Assembly (NCBI GenBank): GCA_032622095.1
Contig: CP136064.1
Coordinates: forward strand, 110,536,004-110,600,003
Direction: 5' to 3'
Source of the DNA: Siphonodentalium dalli
Taxonomy: Eukaryota > Mollusca > Scaphopoda > Gadilida > Siphonodentaliidae
Length of the DNA stretch: 64,000 bases
Within the stretch, counting starts at the first letter, position 1, and each line of letters starts with the position of its first letter. This document shows positions 23,236 through 34,012 of this stretch, one piece after another. The position numbers and the translations under genes are program-made. The notes beneath the pieces are model-generated. The model did no database searches, had not been told where the DNA came from, and saw only the letters and a list, made by a program, of their open reading frames with translations.

Positions 23236-23739
23236 ATGGTCCCACGTGAAATTGGACCCGTCCATATTGCTCCCGGGATCGAAGTAGTCCTACACACAAT
23301 TTTTTAGTCGGATCGGTCAAGGTCCAGAAACATGCCTATGAGCGAGGTCAAGTTGACACGTTAAATACCAAATCCGAGTCGGATCAGTCGAGCAGTGTTA
23401 GAGTCTATAACACATACACACATGCATTCATGCATACACACATACATACAGACAGGTGTTCCAAAATGTATAATCGATAGCTACAACAATTCTATGGTAG
23501 ATAGTTCACGGCCGACCTGATGCATGCATCTTAGTTTTCTTGTGTCTCCGTGATGGCGAAGAGCAAACGACTGCCAGAGCGCAAGATCAAACTGAAGGCA
23601 AAAGAAAACATTTCACCGGGACAAACCATGATTCAAAATCGTGGTGTGAATTACGAATTAGCGATATCGTATATTATTATCGACAACGTATCTTGTAGCG
23701 ACAACAGATTCATGACGCATGACTGATCGGATACGTCGA
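23236..23739. other. Repeat A tail and unassigned DNA
   Basis: GTCGGATCAGTCGAGCAGTG and an (ACAC/ACATAC)n run at 23410-23455 look like the 3' tail of repeat A. 23470-23739 has nothing I recognise. Confidence 0.4.
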
Positions 23740-24500
23740 TTACGAAGACGACGGCGACGATAACTATGACGACGATGTGGACGTCGCTGAAGGCGATGGC
23801 GATGATCATTGTGACGAGGGAGATGGTCACGATGGCGATGATGATGATGATGATGTTGATGGTCATGGCGACGATGAGGGTAAAGATGGTGACGACGACG
23901 ATGGTGATGATAATGATAATGATAAGGATAACAATGATGGAAACGATGACTGCGAGGATGATGACGATGATAACGACAACGGCGAGGACGTCGTTGAAAG
24001 TGATGACCATGGTGATGATGACGACGACGATGATGATGATGCGATAATGATGATGATGATGATGATGATAACGGTGATGATGGCGGTGATGATGATGTTG
24101 ATGATGACGACGATGGCGATGACGAAGATGTCGACATTGTCGATGACATTGATGGTGATGATAATAATGATTATGATAATGGTGGAAAAGATGACGATGA
24201 TAATGATGGTGATGACGAGGAGGTTATTGTTGATGTAGGTGATTATTATTGTCACTATTATGATTATAACTGCGGTCGGTGACGATGAGGATGAAGATAT
24301 GAAGACAATGATATTTATGATGATAACGGTGATGATGATGATGTTGATGACGATGATGATGAATAAGATGATGATGATGATGACGATGACGATGTCGGGG
24401 AAAATGGTGTAGATGGCGATGATGCCGAGGAGGATGGTGGTGACGACGACGATGATGATGACGATGAGGGTATTGATGACAAATATGATGATGCCGGCTA
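23740..24500. repeat. GAT/GAC trinucleotide block, ~760 bp
   Basis: Almost pure GAT, GAC, GGT and AAT triplets. The frame of 153 codons on the plus strand reads as Asp and Met runs, and the minus frames as His or Ser runs. It is treated as a compound microsatellite with no gene. Confidence 0.9.
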
Positions 24501-24639
24501 TGCATCTTCTATTCTAGGTTTGAACCTGTGTAGGTTAGAGTCCCGCTTGGGTATAAACACTACATTGTAGCATTGCGATTATACCAGGCTTTACAGTTTT
24601 TCCTACCAACGGTGTAGGGGATGGGTGCATGGATGCGTT

Positions 24640-25085
24640 TGCGGTGGCATTACCATTACCATCAAGGAGGGGTTGGAAAACTATGTACGCCCTAGGTAGA
24701 TCTTCAATGTCAAATTTGGTATCATGGGTTAGAATAGATTCTGGTGTATGTACCTCCGAAGTTTACCAACGATGACTCGCAGATTTATCTCGAGGGGGGG
24801 GGGGGGGGCTTAGGAAAGTAAGAAACAAAAATGATGTTCTTCTAGTGGGCGACTTTAATTCCCGAACATCCCGCCTTGATGAATTCGTGGACGATAGGGC
24901 CCAGGTGGGTATTCGCTATGTAACAGACGACAATGGTCTTCGACAATATATCTTAGATGGAAAGTACGAATTTATTTGGGACGGCGCTCGACCGAGGACG
25001 AGGAGAAGGCAAGTTCATATGGCTGTAGACTGATCGACATGTGCAGCAACGAAGAAATGATTATTCCACAGTGGATAAACCGTAC
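24640..25085 (+). pseudogene. Non-LTR retrotransposon endonuclease fragment (LINE-1st locus)
   Basis: A decayed apurinic/apyrimidinic-type endonuclease region. Pieces in different frames give TIKEGLENYVRPR (about 24655-24705), then NDVLLVGDFNSRTSRLDEF (from about 24822), whose GDFN matches the conserved catalytic block of LINE endonucleases, then CRLIDMCSNEEMII (about 25028) after a frameshift. A 16-G run at 24796 sits inside the coding remnant. The sequence breaks off near 25090, where an inverted-repeat-bounded segment begins. It is probably the 5' part of the element whose reverse transcriptase lies at 28613-29840. Confidence 0.7.
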
Positions 25086-25087
25086 GA

Positions 25088-27745
25088 ACCATGGAATATA
25101 TACAACGGGAAGGTTCACTCCGCGCATTTGTGGTAATCACCGGAAGTTGTCATGACGCCATTCTGGTAGGATACCCTGGTAGGAACGTACGTCATCGCAT
25201 CGTTACTTCCTTGTTTACTTTTACTAATAAGTTAAAAGTGTGGGAGTTTGAAAATGATTTACAAATTAAAGTGGCATCCAGGATATTTGTGGGATCAACA
25301 TATCGCTGAAGTAGAGGAACTAAAGTGGTAATCCATATCCATATATGATATATTCGAATGGATCGAATTGAAAATTCATTTAACTTGTATGTCTACCAGT
25401 ACTAGGAAACAAACTTACTGGGTGGGATTTCTGTGTCAAATACGACTGTCTTTCATAATTTGACTAATGACTATGCCCATAATATTACCTGAGTCATGTC
25501 TCTAATTTAAAACAAATTGAGATCTATTATGGAAAAAAATTGAGATCTGTTATGGGATAAAAGGTTCAGAACCTTGGTCATTTAAATTAATTGCTTAGAA
25601 TATAACCACAATTTAAACATGTTTTAAAAGCTCCACCAAGGGCACCATTCAGCAGGGCTTAAATTCCAGATGCCACTTTTATTATGAAACTGGCATACCA
25701 GTTGATATGGGAATAATTATGGAGTCTGAGTACAAGTTAATGCCATTTATATTGAGTCCTGCATACATGATATATTTCACTAATCTCGCATACACTATAT
25801 GTATGTACCATCAATATATGATGAGTTTACACCAATTACAGTGGTTGGTGGGACACATATACATGCTACCAGTATACTGTATTACAAATAAATAGTATGT
25901 TACACTTTATACACTACATTTCATTATGTTTGCAGTGCCATTTTATCAATCTGAAATACTTGATATTTAAAAACATCCACCAAATATCAAATCTTTGGGC
26001 CATGATATCATAAACTTCCCTGGTCCTATACATACCCTGCTACCCACATACAAAAAAAACCCTATCGGTAAGACTTACCAGGTAGTAGCAAATATTTCAT
26101 TTACATTTCATATCCATATTTTGTCCTTATAGTACTTAAATTGTCTGTTGGATAGACTATGTATAGTGAATGGCGGCAGATGTAGGCCTATATATTTAAT
26201 TATTTGTGTGATATCTATAGATTTTCAATATCAAAATAACAGTTTAAATATTTAAACCTACCTGCAAGTATAAGTTAAGTAAAATCGCACATATAATATA
26301 TAGGCCTACCCGCCTACTCTTAAATATAGTCTATGGTATGGGGAAACAATAATTTTAAAGTTCTGTTATTAGCATACAGCACTATATAATATTGTGTCAT
26401 TTCCAGCAAAGGGTGTGGTACCGGTACTTACAATGTGATAGACATGTGTCACGCAATCATGATTAATTTACCTTATGGTGTCAATGATTATGAGGTGCCA
26501 TGGAGATACAATCATCCTCTATGTTTTCCAAAAATAACCGATGACATTATGTTCTTATATTCATGGCTACACTACATGCCTACTGCTATGTAATATATTG
26601 GCAAACATAACTTACAATACCCAGTATTTATTCAAGAATTTATAAATTATAGCATCTCTGGGTCATGTATATCATTAATATTAAATATGATGAGTTTATT
26701 TGGGAAATTTTGATATAGTTATAAAAATATATTGCGTTGATGTGTGTGAAAATTTCAATCTTTGTTAAATATTAAAATAAAAAAGAAGCATATATATGTA
26801 GCCTAAATTTCCCAAATTATCATTATCTGAGTTCTCATATACCATGAACGCAAGGACTAAGCAAGGCTCAACATGAGTAAAATACATTTATATATAGCCT
26901 TAAATGTTTGAACACTCACTAATTAATTAATCTTTCTTCAGAACAAAAAAAAATCACATGTAGCCTATTTATAAATCTATAAACCTAGTACATAATTAAA
27001 TATTTGATATTATCAGAATTCTTGTTTTAATGGGTAATGCTTAAAATGACTAAGTATTTGATTCCAAATATTAAATTATTAATGTATCAATGTTAATGAC
27101 TAAGGGAGTACGGGTGTGGCTAGTGCAGCCCAATGAATGTACATTACCACATAGCAACTACTTGAACTAGCATTGATGTTATTGACTTGAGAAGCCTCAG
27201 AATTGTGTAAAATCTCACAGGGCTCCACGGTCCACCCACACTTTGATTTTGACACTTTTGACTCTTCATAGCCGCCAGAGCCAACAAGCATGGAATTATT
27301 CTGTAATGTTTCCAAATGAATTTTATTTTAAGTTTATGTTTCAATATTTGGTACGCCGGCATTTTAATTTAAAATTGGCATCATCACAGTTATGAATTGA
27401 ATGATCTCAGCCAAAATTTCGACATTGAATAACAAACGAAAATTGGCAAGAAAGACAGCGTAATTTGGTTGAAATAAATACTCATTTGCTTTAAAATATA
27501 TTTTTTTCATGTTGGTGGATTAAAGTATGATATATAGTCACAAATGTTGCTTTTTGTCTGATTGTTTATTCTTTTATAGGCCTACTATTTCGATTTTGTT
27601 TACACACAAGGCGAATAGCGCTGCGGTAACCAATGACGCCATTCGCTCTTCTATCCTACCAGAATGGCGGATGCTGGCGACGTCATGCATTACGTTGAGC
27701 CAATAGGAAGTGAACCTTCCCGTTCTATATTTCCCTGGTACGAAC
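25088..27745. other. 2.65-kb AT-rich segment bounded by imperfect inverted repeats
   Basis: The left edge has GGAATATATACAACGGGAAG then GTTCACT and, further in, GCCATTCTGGTAGGATA. The right edge (27605-27745) has the same words in reverse complement. Between them the sequence is strongly AT-rich with no recognisable gene. The segment separates endonuclease from RT sequence of what looks like one LINE, so it may be an inserted non-autonomous transposon. No clean target duplication could be read. Confidence 0.45.
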
Positions 27746-28612
27746 ATCGATTCGGAAGTCGCTTTCGCCAAGACGAAAAATTCCATATTTAGAACATAAA
27801 TACTACATAATGACCAAAAACTACACCATAAACACCAGTTTTCAGACGGGATAGACGGTTTTCCCACAGCTATAAACGTTTGTATATATTCTACATACAC
27901 ATTTGCCGATCGTAAGCGGGCTCCTTTTAAGCGAAGGACTCATTTTTTTTATAGATAATAACGGCCTTTGATCACTTTAGAAAAATAATGTTCTCGCAAA
28001 AATTCCCTCTTCAAATTTCATTTTTTAACACATATAGAGCTTCTGTCGGAAATCCCACTATATTGTAACGGAAAGGCCGTTGTGTGTGCAACATATATTG
28101 ACATTACATTAGCTCGGGTGTATTCACAATATGAAAGTATAGACTATTTATGTGGACACCCACTCGTCAGTCTATGTACGCCTAGTTGTGTACGACGACA
28201 ATCACCAGTTGCGACGATGTACAGGAATCGTACAGTATGATATGTGCGTTTCGATCCATTTAAACATAACTATGTCTTCGAAATGTCACGCCATTGAATT
28301 TATAGACTCTGTCTGAATCAAACAAGGTATTCTTATTAACATATAGCGACTTTTATTCGACTCCGCAAGTAACGAAACTGTATTTGGGGGTGGGGGCTAT
28401 ATGTTATATTCTGTGATGAAATTGTGTATACGCGGGAATGCCAATGCATTCGGTAATTTCGGTGTATACAAGGGTGGGGGACTTCTGGTATTAATAAACG
28501 GGATGAATAGAAAGAATGGTATGACGGCGAATGCGATCGAATGCGATATATGTTTTCATAAATTGAGCAAACAAAAATATCGTGACAGAAAACATCATGC
28601 AATCGCACTCTT
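27746..28612. other. Unassigned stretch
   Basis: AT-rich sequence before the RT relic. It probably includes decayed LINE sequence, but no frame is clear enough to state that. Confidence 0.35.
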
Positions 28613-29840
28613 ATGAACGCGTCAGCGCTGAACAGGTGCGTAATTAAAAAGAAGATACCACAATATAACCAAAAGAGATGTAATCAACTACGCGATGCAT
28701 GTAGAAATTCGAGTGAGTTCTGGAAAACGTTAAAAGGTATGAAAGGGACATATACCGGGTTCAAGAAAGAACCAACGATATCAATCGACCTATTCTATAA
28801 ACACTTCAAAGGCCTCGCCGAGTCACACGAAACGACAATGTAAGTATGCTACTTGAAAACATATTTGATATTGATGCACAAGGCTGCACAAGGTGCATTA
28901 AATTGTCCTATTACGAGCGACAAAATATTATTGTCTGTTGATAAACTTAAACTTGGTAAATCGTCGGGTCGTGACAAAATGTGCCAACAGGACACAAAAA
29001 CACACTGTACATATAATATCTGAAATTTACTGTAAGCTATTTAACGCCTTTTTAGATACAGGTTCATGCGATCTAGATGGACCAATGGTATGATTCAGCC
29101 AATTTATAAACGAAAGGGTGACACGAATAACCGCGATTCGTACATAGGGATATCCCTTCTCATTGTAATGGGCAAACTATTTACATTCGTCCAGAATAAT
29201 CGACTCACACAATTGTGTGAGGGTGAGGACATACTTACCCAGTTTCAGACATGATTCCGTAAAAGTCACTCAACTACCGACAATCTATTCATTATGAGAA
29301 GGCTATTGACTTTTATCTTGCAAGAGGAAAACAAATATACTGCTGATTCGTCGATTTTAAGAAGGTATTTGACACAGTGTGGAGGGAGAGACTTTGTATT
29401 AAACGTATGACATCTAGCATAAATGGAAAAATTATAAGAATTATTCGTAGCATGTACGGAAACATAAAATCTTGTGTAGTTGAGAATAGCAAGCGGTCAG
29501 AATTTTTTACTTGCAGCGAGGGTGTTAGACAGGGGGTAATACTATCTCCATTATTGCTCTCGTTGTTCGTTAACGATTTCGAGCCACTTCCCAAAGATTG
29601 TGCTATAGACAGTTTGAAATTCCTAGGCGATCAAATTACACAAAAACTAGGAGTGTATATTAGAATCATGTGTTTGTTGTATGCGGATGATACCGTTTTG
29701 TTTGCCGGCAATCAGGCCAGTATGCAAAGGGCCCTCGACGCGTTTGGGGATTATATATCGTAGTGAAAACTAAACGTAAATACGTCAAACACAAAAGCAA
29801 CTAGAATGCACTCAGAGAGATGCCAACGTGCGCAAAAATG
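28613..29840 (+). pseudogene. Non-LTR retrotransposon reverse transcriptase relic
   Basis: The order of blocks fits a LINE RT: the linker FWKTLKGMKG, then KLGKSSGRDKM, MIQPIYKRKGD (29090), DSYIGISLLIVMGKLF with NNRL, FRKSHSTTDNLF (29253), palm block A as DFKKVFDTVWRERL (about 29352-29394), GVRQGVILSPLLLSLF (29521) and the catalytic YADDTVLFA (29679-29705). A final KLNVNTSKTKAT block lies after two in-frame stops. At least three frameshifts and several stops show it is dead. The clade cannot be fixed by eye; the YADD box and C-terminal style resemble CR1/L2-like or related clades. The thumb and C-terminal domains are missing. Confidence 0.85.
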
Positions 29841-29957
29841 TAATATATAAAAAATATTAAAAAAAATAATTTCACTGTATTTTACTTAATTTATTTAATT
29901 TAATTTAATTTAATGTTAGCAAAAAAAGACAATTACAATCTTCAATAATTTTATTTA

Positions 29958-30125
29958 GGGGATAACAGTGTGGTGTTTTGTGATTTTCGGAAAGGTACAT
30001 GGCGAATATACTGTGGCAAATTTAGTTAATGGGCTACGGCGGAGCCGGAGCCCATTAACGGGTATTTGCCACAGTATATTCGCCATGTACCTTTCCGAAT
30101 CACAAAACACCACAATGTTATCCCC
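29958..30125. mobile_element. 168-bp foldback element, near-perfect hairpin
   Basis: The arms begin GGGGATAACA and share GTGGTGTTTTGTGATT, AAAGGTACATGGCGAATA and CTGTGGCAAAT. The loop is a GC-rich GGCTACGGCGGAGCCGG that also folds on itself. A decayed single arm lies at 30547-30600 (GGGGTATAACGTTGTGGTG). It is a miniature inverted-repeat element; the target duplication is unclear. Confidence 0.8.
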
Positions 30126-30944
30126 ATTATAATGCTCTTCGAACTTAAAAATGTTATTTAGACAAACAAATGGCTCGTAATTATCAACGAAATGTGCGCT
30201 CATAGAAAACACTCAGCCAATTCACGACTTTTTATTTTAAATTTAATGCGCTAGATAAAATATAGTCCCCCAATTACCATCGCTCTTATCGTTAAAAATA
30301 CTGATAAACATGAAAAATTGCCACCTCAAATAGAAATAAATATGCACAACAATTAGTTTCTGCATGTACCTGATGTCTTTTTCAGATGTTTACCACTTAC
30401 AAATTGCGGTTTTGATTTTACCGCGATCTTGAAGTTGAATTGAAACAATGGGAAATTGTTTACTCAATGCGATGTATTTCACGCCGTGTCTGTCGCGGTT
30501 TCATGTCAAGAAATTTGGTCAAATGATATCGATACACTGACATTGGTGGGGTATAACGTTGTGGTGTTTTGTATTTTCTGAAAGTACATGTATACAGGGC
30601 GAATGTACTGACTGTCAATTTTCGACAAAAGCCACATCGCTGGTTTGTTTATATAGCAACGAGCTAGTAACGGAAGTCAGTGTCAAGGGCGTCAACTCTA
30701 TACTCTACTCCGTAACGTCGCCGGCATGTACTGCGTAAGGGTGACGTCATGGAGTGAAATCGGAATCGAGTAAATTATCTCTGTCACATGCAGCATTGGC
30801 CAATTCAGTACCATGCATCCTTCTGCCAAATATGTATATATTTCAAATTACCCATATTTCCTACATGTATACACTGTTTACAGTTTACGTACTATACACT
30901 TCACATAGCCTCACTAAGCTCACTTCAACGGACATCCATGAATC
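30126..30944. other. Unassigned stretch with a half copy of the foldback
   Basis: Apart from the single-arm match at 30547-30600 I recognise nothing here. Confidence 0.4.
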
Positions 30945-31030
30945 TTAGTATTCTCCCGGATGTATGATCACACAAACCATACCCATGTGTATTCTCCCGG
31001 ATGCATGATCACACAAGCCATACCCATGTA
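30945..31030. repeat. Two-copy tandem repeat, period 41 bp
   Basis: TATTCTCCCGGATG.ATGATC followed by ACACAA.CCATACCCATGT occurs twice in a row at about 30950 and 30991. Confidence 0.85.
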
Positions 31031-31584
31031 TAATTGTATGTGTGTATACATATGTAGGCGTAAGAATATATATATATACATGTGTATACATATGCATGTG
31101 TGTATATATATATGTATATTCATGCCATATAACTGTCGCAATTATCCAAACTTTGGAGTTATCTCGCTTGCATGCACTTCAGATAACCGTCTTAAAGGGA
31201 TAGTACTCAGATGACCTTTCTTTAAACACAGCATAAAACGTCCCGCTTCAGTTCAACGCGAATTATTCCATACCCTTTATTTCCTCATACAGTCATGTCC
31301 CATATATGCTTTGGTGTATATTTAATCAGATATACATGCTCATATAAACGTACATATATAGGTACCTGATCGTTACATATGTATTCATATGTGTGTGTGT
31401 GTTGGTGTGTGTATGTCTACGTGGATGCATGTATATGTGTATATATATAAGCATATATATGTAAATGAGCATTTATATATATATGTATATTTAAACCATG
31501 CATATATTCACGAGTTCTGGCGCGGCTGTGTACGTGCACTTGCGCTCTCGCGCGCATTTATAGGTGTATACATGTATATTTTCG

Positions 31585-31615
<31 letters not shown>

Positions 31616-31905
31616 GAGTATATACATATGTATGTATATGTATGTGTGTATGTATATGTGTGTAAGTGTGAGGGTGTGCGTGTATGTGAGTGTACGGATG
31701 TGTGATCGTGCCGGTGCTCGTGAGGGTATGCATACTTATCTGCACTCAAATATGTTCGTATTTGTCTCTTTGTCAGTCAAATTATATAACCCTGTATATT
31801 GTATAGCCAAATTCCTGCATGCATGATGTATTTGTGTTCTCAATTTATTTATAATGTTTATATATATGCTCTTCATTATATGGAGGAATAAAGATATATA
31901 TATAT
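31031..31905. repeat. (TATG/TATA)n microsatellite-rich stretch
   Basis: TATATATA, TGTATG and TGTGTG runs dominate 31035-31130 and 31370-31760. Frames here give repetitive Tyr/Ile/Val/Cys strings and are not genes. 31140-31360 between them is unassigned. Confidence 0.8.
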
Positions 31906-31963
31906 TAAGCGACAGAGGGGGCCCTAGTACATCAAAAAATTATCTCACTTTGAAAACATATCG

Positions 31964-33956
31964 ATGTCTGTACATATACCCAACCCAGTGTCTCCACTGG
32001 AGTCTAACAAATCAATGCACATTGACATAGAGGAAAATAACGACAAATCTTGGAGTACCGTCAGACAAGCGAAGCGTAAATTAGAAACGGAATTCAATGA
32101 TCAAGGGAAACGAATGCGTTCAACCCACCACACATCTCCACCTAGATCAACAATCACGGGCAAACCAAAACAAAATTTAACATTATTCGTTGAAAATGCA
32201 ACAAATGAAATGAAAAAAAATCCTTACTTCTTCACAAAGCTAATAATAAACCACTCATTCGAGGTACAAACAACAAAGAACAACAACCTTCTAGTCTACC
32301 CACACACAGAAAGCACAATGCACTACCTCATGAACAAAGCACCCAAAGAAATCCCACAACTCAGCAAAGTTACATTCTGACCGACAAAGGGTAAAACGGA
32401 CGCACAGGAAAACAGGTCAACCTAAATGTTTCTCATATGTGGGGTGGATTCCGAAATTCCCATAGAAGACATCCACAGCAACTTGGGCCCAAAATTCACC
32501 GCTAAAAGAATGAAATCAGCCAAAAATGGGGATGCACCAACTAGGAAAATTAAAGTAATATGCCCAGACTTGTATTAAAAAAATCAGCTTACTTCAGGGG
32601 ATAACACTGGGAATTAGCAAATACAAATATAAAGTCATTGAATACAAACAACCAACTCAGCCCACTCAAATGTTTTAAATGCCTTGACTTCTTTCATAAG
32701 AGTGAAAATTGTCCAAACACCACACAGACATGTAAAAATGTGCGGGACCCCACTCCTATAAATGTACCAACTGCCAGGGGGATCACCCAGCCACATATCA
32801 GGGATGCACATACCTCAGGACTGCAATTATTGCAACTGAGCAGGGGGGGGGGGGGCGGTGAAAAAAACTGCGGACACAGGTGGAAAAAACTGTTTTCTTC
32901 TCGGTTTGGGAACCCCCCCCCCCAAAAAAAAAAACAGCAAAAACTGCAGTTTTTTTTCCACTGACCATTGCCCCCCCCCCCCCCCCAGAAAAAATCAAAT
33001 CTACACCAGCCGGACAACAACTCGGTTTGACCGGAAACCGAAAAAAACACCGGAGTGTATATCATAAATTGTTACAATTCACGAGAAGGTGCTTGGTAAC
33101 TTAGTTTAGATTATTATGACTAAAATGGTCATTGTCTACCAGTAGAACGCAGATTTGTACCTCGTGATGTCATGACATGTACAAACATGTATATTGGTGA
33201 TCGCAACGCTTTGTATGCACTTTAAAAAATGACAACTAGTCATTACCTCGACTTTGAAAAAGATGCAAATGAGATGAGTGAGATACCAGCAATATAACTG
33301 TTTTTCTGATACCATTGGAGGAGAAATTGTTTAATACATGGGATAGTTCTGCAGTAAAAATTTGCCAGATAAGCGATCGCAGGGTAGAATTCTGCATTCG
33401 ACTGGTAGACACTGACATATTCGGCATTATTAAGAGGGTTAATGGGGTCAATATCACATGTAAACCAAGACAGTGGTTACCCAAAATTGTTTTATGTGGA
33501 TTGTACTACCCATGTATATATGATTTGGATATTAAGGTTAATCCATATTCTATAAAATGAGAGAAAATACATATTTGGAAAAAAATTACATGCAAATTTT
33601 TTCCGACAACCCCCCCCCCCCTAAATGAATAAGGAAAATATTTACGTGTAAATTTTCGACGCCTATGTACCCCCCCCCACCCCCCGGTACGTTGTGTCCC
33701 GCAGTTTTTTTCGCCCCCCCCCCCCTGAACTGAGGGGAATAAAATGACATATGCATCAGTAACCAAAAAACCTGGAGACGCCACCGACGCTATCCGATTG
33801 GCCGCTACGATCAACCTAATCCTAAGAGACTTCAAAGAACAAAATGATAACATAAATATCTTGAATAGTGTCACAAACAATGTAAATAAACATTACAGAA
33901 CTAATATTACAGTATCCTCTATTCGAAATTACAGCAGATATATCCTCAAGAAATAA
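31964..33956 (+). pseudogene. LINE ORF1 (Gag-like, zinc knuckle), interrupted
   Basis: The ATG at 31964 opens a 138-codon Lys/Thr-rich N-terminal part (MSVHIPNPVSPLESNK...) that stops at 32380. After frame loss a CCHC zinc knuckle, CFKCLDFFHKSENC, appears at about 32665-32706. After one frameshift near 32735 come further Cys pairs (CKNC, KCTNC, YQGC). An 887-bp transposon then splits the frame at 32841-33727. Past the second target copy the same frame continues as GNKMTYASVTKKPGD and ends at 33956. Zinc-knuckle ORF1 proteins bind the element RNA in known LINEs. The short spacing to ORF2 (56 bp) is normal for this group. Confidence 0.8.
32841..33727. mobile_element. 887-bp poly-G-ended insertion in LINE ORF1 (hAT-like)
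   Basis: The left end is CAG plus a G-run, then CGGTGAAAAAAACTGCGG; the right end is the reverse complement in form, ...CCGCAGTTTTTTTCG, a C-run and TG. AACTGAG is present on both sides (32834-32840 and 33728-33734). Termini of CAG...CTG and a 7-8 bp duplication suggest the hAT superfamily. Removing the insert and one target copy leaves the LINE frame open across the junction. Internal G/C runs near 32915, 32973, 33611, 33671 suggest nested or compound structure. No transposase is seen. Confidence 0.8.
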
Positions 33957-34012
33957 ATCTAATGCCCATATAGAATTTGCTAACAACTTAAGCCGACCTC
34001 AACTATCCTCCA

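Noticed and set aside
23658-24255. Long frames on both strands of up to 163 codons in triplet-repeat DNA
   Set aside because: They encode runs of Asp, His, Ser, Met or Ile from GAT/GAC repeats, exist in several frames at once and lack any domain. The same holds for 7761-8132, 8486-9170, 24224-24505 and 41645-42142.
31389-31826. A 145-codon frame in TATG/TGTG repeats
   Set aside because: Composition follows the microsatellite and an opposite-strand frame is equally open.
32694-33104. Overlapping frames rich in Gly, Pro, Phe and Lys around the G/C runs
   Set aside because: They result from homopolymers and A/T runs and have no coding character.
33315-33560. An 81-codon frame inside the insertion in LINE ORF1
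   Set aside because: It is not similar to hAT transposase and has no domain, so it is treated as chance within non-coding transposon DNA.
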